DNA of 64,000 nucleotides from the NCBI GenBank assembly GCA_018650845.1, contig JABIFF010000005.1:1-64000 (forward strand), in the 5' to 3' direction. The notes below the pieces were generated by a model that was not told the origin of the DNA, did no database searches, and was given only the letters and a program-made list of their open reading frames with translations. Every line of letters starts with the position of its first letter. The stretch's first letter is position 1. The stretch is from Chloroflexota bacterium. GTDB lineage: Bacteria; Chloroflexota; Dehalococcoidia; Lucifugimonadales; Lucifugimonadaceae. The position numbers were made by a program, and so were the translations under genes. Below, piece after piece: positions 1 through 8,500 of the stretch.

Positions 1-2
1 AA

Positions 3-245
3 GCGGGTTGGGGATACGACGCTCTGTTTGTTCAACTTGGGCTTACAGGCTTCGTTCTTACTTTCTTCGGTGGTGCACTACTAATAGCTCCGTCCATAAA
101 GAAAGCTCTCGCTGCTGTCAGGGAGCACGGTGTGGATTCTGGAGAGGCGAAATCAGCACTTGGCCGGCTGAATCTCATCTCTAGGCTCGATCTTCTACTT
201 TTGTTTCTAGTTGTGCTGAACATGGTTTTGAAGCCAGGGCTCTAA
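3..245 (+). CDS. C-terminal part of an integral membrane protein (DUF2269-like guess)
   Basis: The reading frame is open from the left window edge to a TAA at 243-245, so only the last 80 residues are visible. They show a hydrophobic segment (FVLTFFGGALLIAP), a short polar loop rich in charged residues, and a second hydrophobic segment (LDLLLLFLVVLNMVLKPGL) reaching the C-terminus. This two-helix end with a charged cytoplasmic-looking loop resembles small predicted integral membrane proteins of the DUF2269 type, but too little is present to be sure. A clear intrinsic terminator follows about 40 bases later, so this is the last gene of its transcript. Confidence 0.6.
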   Translation, partial: AGWGYDALFVQLGLTGFVLTFFGGALLIAPSIKKALAAVREHGVDSGEAKSALGRLNLISRLDLLLLFLVVLNMVLKPGL

Positions 246-284
246 GCTTTCGGGTTCTCTCGAACCGCTTCATTCGTACGCAAT

Positions 285-321
285 AAAAGGCGCCTACTTC
301 TTCGGAAATGGGCGCTTTTTT
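285..321 (+). terminator. Intrinsic terminator after the membrane protein gene
   Basis: A stem with left arm AAAAGGCGCC and right arm GGGCGCTTTT (one bulged base) is followed directly by a run of T. It lies 40 bases after the stop codon of the partial membrane protein gene. Confidence 0.75.
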
Positions 322-380
322 ATTTTTGGGATTTCACCGAAGCTTCATCGCACATGCAAGGCAAACACTCTCGATCTCTC

Positions 381-424
381 AGGAAATGTGCCTCTGGCAC
401 CAGAAAACGTGCCGCTGGTACTCA
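381..424. repeat. Two tandem short hairpins of the 'cagaaaacgt' type
   Basis: Two adjacent mini-hairpins, GTGCC-tct-GGCAC and GTGCC-gct-GGTAC, each preceded by a GAAAxxGTGCC-like sequence. The second one shares its CAGAAAACGT flank with the small terminator hairpins seen at 34442-34463 and 38167-38190, where they read as leftward terminators. Here no gene ends on the minus strand, so the role is unclear. Confidence 0.4.
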
Positions 425-549
425 CAGCAAACTCTAAGGCTGTTGTAACCGTTTTGTAATGTTGCGCATCCAATAATTAGATCGCAGAAAACAAACACCA
501 GTTATCCCTATCGCTATTTCAGGGATTAATAAAAACGGAGGACAGTTAT

Positions 550-633
550 ATGGCAATGAAAAAGTTCATAGCAGGTGCGGTAGCTGCCTCTGCGGTTGCT
601 GCGATTTTGCTGAATGCACGAAAGAGTGCATAA
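550..633 (+). CDS. 27-residue small membrane or signal-peptide-like protein
   Basis: A short frame with ATG at 550 and TAA at 631-633 is preceded by a strong ribosome site (CGGAGGA, 536-542, eight bases before the ATG) and followed by a near-perfect terminator at 684-715. The peptide starts MAMKKF, continues with an alanine/glycine-rich hydrophobic stretch (IAGAVAASAVAAILL) and ends in NARKSA. That is one potential transmembrane helix with positive ends, or a bare signal peptide. An inverted repeat (ATCCCT, 11 bases, AGGGAT) lies just upstream in the leader. Being a self-contained cistron with its own translation and termination signals makes it likely to be real, but no function can be named from the sequence. 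Confidence 0.6.
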   Translation: MAMKKFIAGAVAASAVAAILLNARKSA

Positions 634-683
634 GCGTGCGTAAAGCCACCTGACCTTTGGCTTGCTAGCACCTCCGAAAGCAT

Positions 684-715
684 GGCCCGGGCGCAAAGCT
701 CGGGCCTTTGCTTTT
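684..715 (+). terminator. Strong intrinsic terminator after the small ORF
   Basis: Nine paired bases, GGCCCGGGC (684-692) with GCTCGGGCC (698-706), one of them a G-T wobble, a five-base loop GCAAA, then TTTGCTTTT. It ends exactly where the palindromic repeat element at 716 begins. Confidence 0.85.
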
Positions 716-1033
716 GCGTTAGTCGCGGGTTTAGCTCCGGGCATCACTGACGTGACTTGGTCGCCGCGGCAATCTACCCATCCTCTAACTCCTTCCCGAA
801 GGAAGGAGGACTGGTTGTTCATATTGACCAATAGCAACTTGAGCAGCTTGAAACAAGTTCTCCCCCGGATAGGGGGAGTTAGAGGGGGAGACTGCAGCGT
901 AAGCCGAGTCGTTCGACGACGAGCGCGACTAACGCCAGATTGCCGCTGCGACCAAGTCACGTCAGTGACGCCCGGAGCTAAACGAGATTGCAGCTCGGAG
1001 TTGAGTTACGTGAGTAACGATCGCGACTAACGC
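716..1033. repeat. 318-bp palindromic repeat element (family A)
   Basis: The ends are an inverted repeat of 12 bases (GCGTTAGTCGCG at 716-727 and its complement at 1022-1033). Inside lies a second, much longer inverted repeat: 730-775 is the reverse complement of 937-982 with only two mismatches over 46 bases. The centre carries a hairpin of the CTCCCCCGG/AGGGGGAG kind and a GTCGTTCGACGAC palindrome. Shorter relatives of this material recur at 2700, 34269 and 48120. Open frames crossing it on both strands are considered by-products of the repeat. It encodes no transposase; it resembles a non-autonomous, MITE-like or BIME-like element. Confidence 0.75.
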
Positions 1034-1042
1034 CATAAGCTA

Positions 1043-1070
1043 TTGCTTTTTAGAACAGATGTTCTATTAT
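1043..1070 (+). promoter_or_regulatory. SOS promoter with LexA box upstream of imuB
   Basis: A perfect palindrome GAACAGATGTTC (1053-1064) matches the Gram-positive/actinobacterial LexA operator GAAC-N4-GTTC. It sits precisely between a -35-like TTGCTT (1043-1048) and a -10-like TATTAT (1065-1070) separated by 16 bases, so a bound repressor would occlude RNA polymerase. The first gene downstream is imuB, a classical SOS target. The leader from the predicted start near 1077 to the gene is long (about 185 bases to the first ATG, about 325 to the second). Confidence 0.8.
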
Positions 1071-1260
1071 TGGTCTTCCAGTCGATATTTGCTTCTCAAA
1101 CACGAGAACTGCAAACAGTCCAAAAGTTGGGTCGACTGTTGAATTTGGCGGACTAAGCCCCGTCTCGCTTGCAGCGCTAAGCCCTGCTTATCAGGCTGGC
1201 GTTGATTGATTTTCAGGTCGGGTTTACGGCCTTCACCCTCCATCACGTAACGCGCCATCT

Positions 1261-2694
1261 ATGAGACGAGCCATAACCAAAATCAAAGCACCAGTTCCGA
1301 CTGTGAATTCCCAACCCACAGCACCTCGAAACGCCATCACCCAGAAGCCCCAGTCGTCAACCAAACCAGCAACACGCGATCTCTCAGAAAGCGCATCCAA
1401 GATGCTTGCGTGTTTGCGGATTCCTAATTTCCCGTGGCAGGTTGAGATCATGCGAAAGCCAGAACTTCACGATCGATCAGCGATCGTGGCTGGCAAGGCG
1501 CTAGATCTTGCTGAAGAGCTAACTGCAGCAGTTGGCACATCGGGTACAGCAGCATCGAAAGCCGCAGCAAAAAATTCGCTTTCTGCCCGGGTCGTTCTCG
1601 CAGCATCGCCGGACCTAACCGACGTGATGCCGGGAATGCCTCTCACAGAAGCAACGTCACGCCATCGGGGCGTGTTGATCATCGAAGCCGACACTCCGCT
1701 CTACGCCCTAGTCTTCGATGAAATCATCGAGAATCTGGAACAGCTCGTACCCGATATCGAGGCAGCGGCTCCGGGTCTTGCTTACGTGGGTATCTGGGGA
1801 CTCGAAAGTCTCTACGGAGATGACGCACACGTCGTGCGACTACTTGCAGGTGCTGTCGATGGTTTCGACCTGCGTATCGGCGTTGGCGATAACAAGTGGC
1901 TGGCGTACGCAGCATCGCTACTGAGCCGGGTCAACAGCGGTCGAAAAGTAACGGGCGAACCGGGTCGATTCCTCGACCAGTTCCCGGTCGATTCACTCCC
2001 AGTCCCCTACTCACTCGTTAAAAGGCTCCATGCTTTTGGGCTAACGACGATGGGCCACATTGCCGATATTCCACGAGGACCTATGGAGGCGCAGTTCGGG
2101 CAAGCAGGGGGAACGGCGTGGGATTTGGCGAACGGTATCGATAACCGTCCGCTAATGCCAAAGCGAAGCGTTCTTGGTGTTTCAGAGCATCTCGATTTTC
2201 CAGACCCCACAGTGAGCATGGCAACTATCGTTCCAGCTATCGAAAGCTTGCTTGGTCGGGCATACGGACGATCCCAACTTTCACGACGTTTTGCCCGGCA
2301 GACAAATCTCCAGTCGCAAGTTTTCCAGCATGCTCCGTGGACCATGCGAGTTTCGTTTAAAGATCCAGCGGGAAACAAAAACCAGGCGCTGTTTGCGATC
2401 AAGTCGAAGCTCGACATGGCCGAAATTCCGGGGCCTCTCGAAGATATGCGAATAACGCTTTCGGGCATCACTGGCGAGGCGGGTCGGCAGGAATCGATGT
2501 GGAAAGAGGTTAAACGAGATACCGATCTACAGGAGACGATTAGCCAGCTTCGATCGCGCTTGCGAGTAGCACCGCCGATCTACCAAGTGCGAGAGCTAGA
2601 ACCGTGGTCGAGAATTCCTGAACGCAGGTACGCGCTGGTCCAACTAAGCAGTGGTGGTGGTGGTGAAGAAGAGGAGACAGCAAAAGTTGGCTAA
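1261..2694 (+). CDS. imuB: ImuB-like Y-family DNA polymerase homologue
   Basis: This is a catalytically inactive Y-family polymerase relative that acts as the adaptor of the ImuB-DnaE2 mutasome in damage-induced mutagenesis. The conserved fold begins at Met48 (LACLRIPNFPWQVE), so translation may really start at 1402; the first 47 residues are low-complexity and neither ATG has a good ribosome site. The palm aspartates of active polymerases are not seen: the position of the usual SxDE motif reads GIWGLESLYGD, the ImuB pattern. The C-terminus has EPWSRIPERR (about 447-456), typical of ImuB/DinP-type proteins of actinobacteria and Chloroflexota, followed by a glycine/glutamate tail. It lies behind a LexA-controlled promoter and ahead of a DUF6504 gene. 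No imuA or recA-like partner is adjacent. Confidence 0.85.
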   Translation: MRRAITKIKAPVPTVNSQPTAPRNAITQKPQSSTKPATRDLSESASKMLACLRIPNFPWQVEIMRKPELHDRSAIVAGKALDLAEELTAAVGTSGTAASKAAAKNSLSARVVLAASPDLTDVMPGMPLTEATSRHRGVLIIEADTPLYALVFDEIIENLEQLVPDIEAAAPGLAYVGIWGLESLYGDDAHVVRLLAGAVDGFDLRIGVGDNKWLAYAASLLSRVNSGRKVTGEPGRFLDQFPVDSLPVPYSLVKRLHAFGLTTMGHIADIPRGPMEAQFGQAGGTAWDLANGIDNRPLMPKRSVLGVSEHLDFPDPTVSMATIVPAIESLLGRAYGRSQLSRRFARQTNLQSQVFQHAPWTMRVSFKDPAGNKNQALFAIKSKLDMAEIPGPLEDMRITLSGITGEAGRQESMWKEVKRDTDLQETISQLRSRLRVAPPIYQVRELEPWSRIPERRYALVQLSSGGGGEEEETAKVG

Positions 2695-2699
2695 GACCG

Positions 2700-2776
2700 G
2701 TTCTCCCCCGGACAGGGGGAGTTAAAGGGGGAGACTGCGCTGCGAAGCCGAGTCGTTCGACGACGAGCGCGACTAA
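2700..2776. repeat. Family A repeat between imuB and the DUF6504 gene
   Basis: A CTCCCCCGGACAGGGGGAG hairpin followed by TTAAAGGGGGAGACTGC and then the AGCCGAGTCGTTCGACGACG module. The same block, in the same order, occurs inside 860-933 and at 34269-34345. Here it is squeezed between the imuB stop codon and the next start, so in a shared transcript it would form hairpins. Confidence 0.75.
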
Positions 2777-2785
2777 GAAAAAAAC

Positions 2786-3184
2786 ATGCCTACACCAAGC
2801 ACCACACATTCAGGCGGCATCAAGCCGCTAAACGCCCCACGGGTCGTTCATGTCCGAACTGATTCGAACGGCAATCCGACTTCGATACAAGCTCCACCAG
2901 CTATCGACTCGCCGCGTGCTCGACGCACCGCCAACAGACGCCGAACCAACCCACGCTCTTCAAGAGCGAGGGAACAGAGCAAACCTCAGCGCACTTTGCT
3001 TTCCGACGGAAAGTGGATGAAGGTCGCAGAAATTGAGAACCTGTGGAAGGTGAACGACGAGTGGTGGCGAGGACCAGAAGAAGAAATCGCCAGGCTCTAC
3101 TACGTGCTACGACTCGAAAGTGGACAGCAGATAACCGTCTACCTCGATCTAATCGCTAACAGCTGGTTCCGACAGGCCGGATAA
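2786..3184 (+). CDS. DUF6504 family protein, ImuB companion
   Basis: A 132-residue protein whose N-terminal half is basic and disordered (many Arg, Ser, Pro) and whose C-terminal half (about 70-132) carries the DUF6504 pattern: LWKVNDEWWRGPEEEIARLYYVLRL, then QITVYLDLIANSWF. Small proteins or domains of this family regularly follow, or are fused to, the Y-family ImuB protein in actinobacteria and Chloroflexota, which fits the position here, 91 bases after imuB on the same strand. The molecular role is not established; a part in the mutasome is inferred only from gene neighbourhood. A family A repeat separates the two genes, and no separate promoter is obvious. Confidence 0.75.
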   Translation: MPTPSTTHSGGIKPLNAPRVVHVRTDSNGNPTSIQAPPAIDSPRARRTANRRRTNPRSSRAREQSKPQRTLLSDGKWMKVAEIENLWKVNDEWWRGPEEEIARLYYVLRLESGQQITVYLDLIANSWFRQAG

Positions 3185-3201
3185 CAACTGCTAAAGCGCA
3201 A

Positions 3202-3906
3202 TTACCAGACCAGCACTTCATCCAAGTGAGGCTTGATCTTAGCGAAGGTCCGGCTGACACTATCGACTGTCGTATCGAACGAGTGCATCCCATTTACCCG
3301 AGCGACTTCTGCACCTTCATCAAGCAACTGCTGATAAGCGTTTGATTCAATATCAAAAGCACGATTATTTTCTAATCGCAGAAATCTATCGACAGCAACT
3401 TCCGCATCAGCCGTTAGGTGGATCGAAACATCGGGCTTGACCAGCGTTTCAGCAAGATCTCTAAACCAAGGGCGGTTGTGTATCGCATCTTTCACGATCG
3501 TTGCCAATTCAGGAGCTCTAATCAAAAGAGCACCGATGGAAGACAAAAGATAGCGATCGGCAACAACAATTTTGCCCTGCTCTAGCGCGGGAAGAATAAT
3601 GTTGTGGCTAGTGTGTAATTTATCGGCCATATAGGCGACTTCATATGCCAGAGGGTCGATTTCAGAACGACGATTCTGCCTATGAAAAACCTGAAACATT
3701 GAAGATCGTTTAAGGCGATCAGACGGCAGTTTTACACGAAGTACATCGTAGCCATCAGATTCAAGCTCACGGCACATCTTGCGTACGATCGTGCTAGCAC
3801 CGCAACCGTTCATCCCTTCAACGGCAATGAATCGGCCAGACGTATCGTGGCTGACTAACTGAAATGGGTCGCTTTCAGCGGTCTTAGCATCCTGATGGTT
3901 GGTCAA
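3202..3906 (-). CDS. dTMP-kinase-like protein lacking the P-loop lysine
   Basis: The 234-residue protein has the thymidylate kinase layout: an N-terminal P-loop strand (RFIAVEGMNGCGAST, 25-39), the DRY motif (D117-R118-Y119) and a helical C-terminal half with a LID-like segment (RFLRLENNRAFD). The catalytic P-loop lysine of GxxGxGKST is replaced by alanine (Ala37); the codon is GCT on the coding strand, so this is not a translation artefact. A TTG start with TGGAG six bases upstream fits the ribosome site. Canonical Tmk phosphorylates dTMP, but loss of this lysine would usually cripple phosphoryl transfer, so the protein may bind nucleotide in a regulatory or structural role or use a different chemistry. 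It lies downstream of the dehydrogenase gene on the same strand, with 162 bases between. Confidence 0.7.
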   Translation of the reverse strand: MTNHQDAKTAESDPFQLVSHDTSGRFIAVEGMNGCGASTIVRKMCRELESDGYDVLRVKLPSDRLKRSSMFQVFHRQNRRSEIDPLAYEVAYMADKLHTSHNIILPALEQGKIVVADRYLLSSIGALLIRAPELATIVKDAIHNRPWFRDLAETLVKPDVSIHLTADAEVAVDRFLRLENNRAFDIESNAYQQLLDEGAEVARVNGMHSFDTTVDSVSRTFAKIKPHLDEVLVW

Positions 3907-4068
3907 TCGAGCTCCAAAGAAATCTACGAAAATTCCGAGACGAGGTACAGATACAGGGCTAGATGAGTGTTGCTAAAAAGCCTGCACATCCATGCCCACA
4001 CAACACGCACTAGCGAATCTATACCGGTGCACAACCGACACTACATAGAAATTAAATACGGCGTATCA

Positions 4069-5232
4069 CTAAAAAACATCTTTGTTGAGCTCAATTACAG
4101 CTTTCATAGGGCGCGAACCGCTTCTACGCCCTAGCGCCCAATCGACACAGCTTTCGATGAACGGAACAGCTTTATCAATCTCAACAACATCAGTTATCAA
4201 GCTTTTGAACGGCTGAGGGTTTCCTGATAGCAGTTCAATACTGGCTTGCAAATCTGTCAATGAGATTCCTCGCTGGCCAGACATTTTCACAGACTTCCCC
4301 GTGGATAAAACAAACTCTTGAAATGCTCCTGCGTTCGGAACACCACTGTTGTTACGACGTTGAAGTTCTGAAAGATTCACATCGCCCCCAGGCAAAGAAA
4401 TAACCGATGGATTCGAAGCAGAGACGAAATTGATCAACCCGCCCGGCTTGAGATAGGCCAGAGCATCTAGCGCTGACTGCTCGACAGCTTCAGCAGAGGT
4501 ACAAACAACTACCGCTTCCGGGCCAATACCGCCAAGATTTCCAACAACAGTGTCGGCAACCGAACTCGTTCTAGAAATCACATCGGAAGTTTCAAAATAG
4601 CCATGGTCTACAGCCCAACGATACCGAGGTGATGAGCCATGAATCATCAATACCGAACGGTAACCGGAAAGTCGAAAAACAATCGAATTAATCAGCGCAA
4701 CAGGACCGTCACCAACTACAACTGCACGCCGTACTCCCAGCGAATCCCTTACGGTGCTGGCGAGCCTCGCTGAATATATAGCGGTGGCAACAGGCACGAT
4801 CATAGTGCCGATAGGCTTCAGCATTCGATGCGAAATTCGATGAATTAGCCATGGAACCGATTCGGCATCTTGAATCAGCACTCGACTCTGAAGCAAGCCG
4901 TCGTAACTAAGCCCCAATATTTCGTCAGGGTTAACCGGGTTTACGGGATTGAATACAACAGCATCACCCTGCTTCCAGCTGCTAACTGATTCACCTACCG
5001 CAACAACTATTCCAACTCCCTCGTGGCCCAATATATTCGCAACGGCATCTTGCCCTCTGCGATACACCTGAATATCAGTCCCGCACAGCCCTACGAATCT
5101 GGGAGCGACTACCACGTCGTGAGGTCCGCATTCTGGCGTGATGGTTGTCGATAAATCAGCGCCCGAATATCGATTACGAGTCAGCGCTAAATGTTTTTTG
5201 GCTCTTGCAGGTGAAATTTGCGGAATCTCCAA
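4069..5232 (-). CDS. Zinc-type medium-chain alcohol dehydrogenase family protein
   Basis: A 387-residue MDR-family protein. The catalytic zinc site is visible as Cys50 in GLCGTDIQ and His70-Glu71 in GHEGVG. The usual four-cysteine structural-zinc lobe is absent; that region reads FNPVNPVNPDE. A Rossmann segment follows (VVVGDGPVALINS, about residue 170-185). The start is a TTG behind GGTGG, and no better internal start keeps the first strand. It is divergent from dnaE2 across an AT-rich gap and may be co-transcribed with the kinase-like gene. The substrate cannot be read from the sequence; sorbitol- and threonine-dehydrogenase-like enzymes have the same outline. Confidence 0.75.
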   Translation of the reverse strand: MEIPQISPARAKKHLALTRNRYSGADLSTTITPECGPHDVVVAPRFVGLCGTDIQVYRRGQDAVANILGHEGVGIVVAVGESVSSWKQGDAVVFNPVNPVNPDEILGLSYDGLLQSRVLIQDAESVPWLIHRISHRMLKPIGTMIVPVATAIYSARLASTVRDSLGVRRAVVVGDGPVALINSIVFRLSGYRSVLMIHGSSPRYRWAVDHGYFETSDVISRTSSVADTVVGNLGGIGPEAVVVCTSAEAVEQSALDALAYLKPGGLINFVSASNPSVISLPGGDVNLSELQRRNNSGVPNAGAFQEFVLSTGKSVKMSGQRGISLTDLQASIELLSGNPQPFKSLITDVVEIDKAVPFIESCVDWALGRRSGSRPMKAVIELNKDVF

Positions 5233-5589
5233 CTACCACCGTGAATTTACTCACAGCGGTTTTAGCACCAGCAACACATCTTCACGTGATTACATTTACG
5301 CATTTTGTAAATAATCAGCCCAGCATATCATTTGCAGAGCAAAGATTTATAGCGAAGATTTACTCTCGATTAGCCGAATATTCCTATATAGCATTTCACA
5401 ATTCAAAATATCGATTTACGGCAAATTACTCGCAGTACAGACTGCCGTGACATACGACATTAACGTTGGGAGATCATGAGCCAGTAAGGCATCCTGTGCA
5501 GTCCTAGCCTCGCGCACGTGGGCAACGCACGCGCTGGCGAGAAAACCTTGCATACGCAAGCACGACACTGAGCGAGTAGAAATGGCTCG
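5233..5589. other. AT-rich intergenic gap upstream of dnaE2
   Basis: The first 200 bases are much richer in A and T than the flanking genes and presumably hold the leftward promoter of the dehydrogenase gene. The last 100 bases are GC-rich and hold a small perfect hairpin (CTTGC-atac-GCAAG, 5547-5560) shortly before the dnaE2 start. No GAAC-N4-GTTC LexA box was found here. A frame of 101 codons that crosses the gap overlaps the dehydrogenase gene and is not believed. Confidence 0.5.
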
Positions 5590-8500
5590 ATGGACAAGTT
5601 CTCAGAAATAGAAAAAGCCCTACCAGCGAAAGAAGTTGTTGGGTCACCCGGTCGAACGTCCGAAACTGCAGGGACTACCGACCCGCGCTACGAAACAAAA
5701 TCTCGGCGGCGACAAGCAACTTTCAAATCGAAAGAGGCTTCTTCGCCAGATCCAGCGCCAAATCGGACGTCAGATCAAAGCGACAATCCTGCACATGATG
5801 GCTGGATCAGTGGTGGGCGTGGCATCACAGGAGTGCTCAACGATGAACACGCCGAACTACTAAAAACACGTGGAACTGAACGCGACCAGCGGCTCGACAC
5901 TGTCGATTCAGCCACCCGTAACCCTGCCGCAGAGAACGGGCCAACGGCACACTACGCAGAGCTTCATGCTCACAGCAACTACTCGTTCCAAGAGGGAGCA
6001 TCGGAGACTTGGGATTTACTGCTCACCGCCAAGCAGCTAGGGCTTCACGCCCTCGCTATCACCGATCACGATAACGTCAGCGGCGTTATGGAATTCGCCC
6101 AAGCTGCCAAAGAACTTGGTATCAAACCGGTCATCGGCATTGAAATCACTCTGGCTCACGGGGTTGATGAACCAACCGGCACAGAACACGAACCGGCCGA
6201 ACGCCCGCACATAACCCTTCTCGCAGAAAACACCGCTGGCTACCGAAACATATCGCTACTCACCACGCGTGCGCACATCGATGCCCAAGAGCGTAACGAT
6301 CCACATCTCGATCCTGCCCTACTCGCTGAACATTCAGAAGGTGTTATTTGCCTGTCGGGCTGTCGACGAGGAGAGATTTCCAAGCTGGCATCAGCTGGTG
6401 ATATCGATTCAGCCCAGCGTGCCGCCAGCAAGTACATAAAAATCTTTGGGAAAGAAAATTTCTTTCTTGAGTTGCAGCAAAATCTCGTCATGGGCGATGT
6501 TCAGCGCAATCGACATATGGCGGCGATCGCTGGCGATTTAGGTGTAGGAATCGTTGCCACCAACAACGCTCACTACCACGTTCGGGATAGGCACCGACTC
6601 AACGATTCGCTGGTTGCGATCAAGCACAACAAGTCGCTCGAAGCGAGCCACCGAGAACGTCGACCCAACGATCAGTTCTTTCTGAAATCACCTGAAGAAA
6701 TGAGTGTTCTTTTCAGCGAGCATCCTGAGGCAATATCGAACACCGTCAAAATTGCCGACAGGTGCCAGTTCGATCTGACTTCCGATGCTATTTACGACTT
6801 TCCGTCCTACGAATTCTTACCACCCGGGCACACTGAATCGACGTACCTGAGGAAGATCTGCGATGAAGCAGCGGTGCGGCGGTACGGCAGCCTCACGCCA
6901 GAAGTAACAGCTCGACTCGACAAAGAATTCGATCTGCTGGAAAAGCACGGTCTTGTCGGCTTTATGCTGCAGTACTACGACATCATCCGAATCGCCCGTG
7001 AGGTGCAAGAAGATCTCGGACTAGTCGAACCGGGACTGCCAATCGAAGAGAATCCACCGGGTCGAGGTCGTGGATCGTCAGTGGCGTTGCTGATCGGTTA
7101 TCTAACCGGGTTATCGCACATCGACCCGCTCAAATTCGGGCTAAGGCTGGATAGGTTTTTACCCGAAACCACTGATGGCGAAAAACTATCTCCACCCGAT
7201 ATCGATCTCGACTTTCCACGTGAAATCCGCGCTGAACTAATCCTGCGAATTCACGAACGCTGGGGCTACGAACGCGCCGTGCTCACAGGCATGATTTCGA
7301 CCTACCGAATTCGTGGTGCAGTGCGTGATTTGGGCAAGGCTCTGGGCATAGCTGAAGACGATCTGGGCCGACTCAACAAACGGCTCGATGGGCACAGTTC
7401 CATTCCGGCTTTAGCAAAAGAAATGGCAGAGCTTCCTGAGTTTCGAGATCGAGTCGACGCGCCCGTGTGGCAGATGCTCATCGAACTCGCACAGCAGTTA
7501 AACCACTTTCCAAAATACCTCGCACAACACCCCGGCGGAATGATCCTCTCGGCACGGCCTCTATCGGAAACCGTACCCCTTCAGCGCAGCGCCATCGACG
7601 GTCGATACATCTGTCAGTGGGACAAAAATGCCTCCGAAGACGCTGGTTTCGTGAAGATAGATTTTCTTGCGCTTGGCGCACTTTCACAGTTATCGGAAGC
7701 GCTAGAACTCATAAGAAAACAGACTGAAGAAAGAGTCGATATTTCTCGCATCGACTTCGAAGATCACGCCGTTTACACCGATATTCACAACGCCGATACG
7801 ATCGGTGTTTTCCAGATCGAATCAGCGGCCCAAATGCAGACCGTAACCCGTCTACGGCCGCGTAACCTGACGGAAATGGCATGGGAAGTCGGAGCAGTTC
7901 GACCGGGCGTTGGTGTGAACGATGGCGTGACGCTTCTAATAAGGCGTCACATGGGTAAAGATCCCGACTGGAAGTACGATCATCCGCTTGAAGAAGCGGC
8001 TTTGGGACGTACGTATGGCGTGCCGCTTTACCAGGACCAACTTGGCGAACTGGCGATGCACGTAGCTGGCATGAGTGCGGTCGAAGGCGACCAAATGCGT
8101 CGTGCGTTCACTCGGCGAAATAACGAGCGACACATAGCGGTTTGGAAAGACAAGTTCATCACCGGTGCGCTAGCGAAAGGTGTCCCACCCGATGCCGCCG
8201 AACGCGTTTTTGGAAAATTCCACGGCATGTACCAATTTCCAGAAGCACACGCCTTTGCCTTTGGCGTAACGGCATACCAAATGTCGTGGCTTAAGCACTA
8301 CTGGCCACTCGAATTTTTCGTGGGGCTCTTCAACAACCAGCCGATGGGTTTTTACAACCTTGAAACGCTAAAAGAGGATGCGGTTCGGCACGGGGTCAAA
8401 GTACTGGGTCCCGACATAAATCTAAGCGGTGAAAAGGCTGTGATTGAGAACGGCGCGCTGCGTATGGGATTCACTCACGTGGCGAAACTTCGAACCGCTA

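Noticed and set aside
526-1030. Frames of 144 and 122 codons across the palindromic element on both strands
   Set aside because: They consist of repeat modules and have similar counterparts wherever the repeat occurs; no ribosome site and no conserved protein pattern.
5145-5450. A 101-codon rightward frame upstream of dnaE2
   Set aside because: It overlaps the start of the dehydrogenase gene and reads through AT-rich non-coding sequence; no family match.
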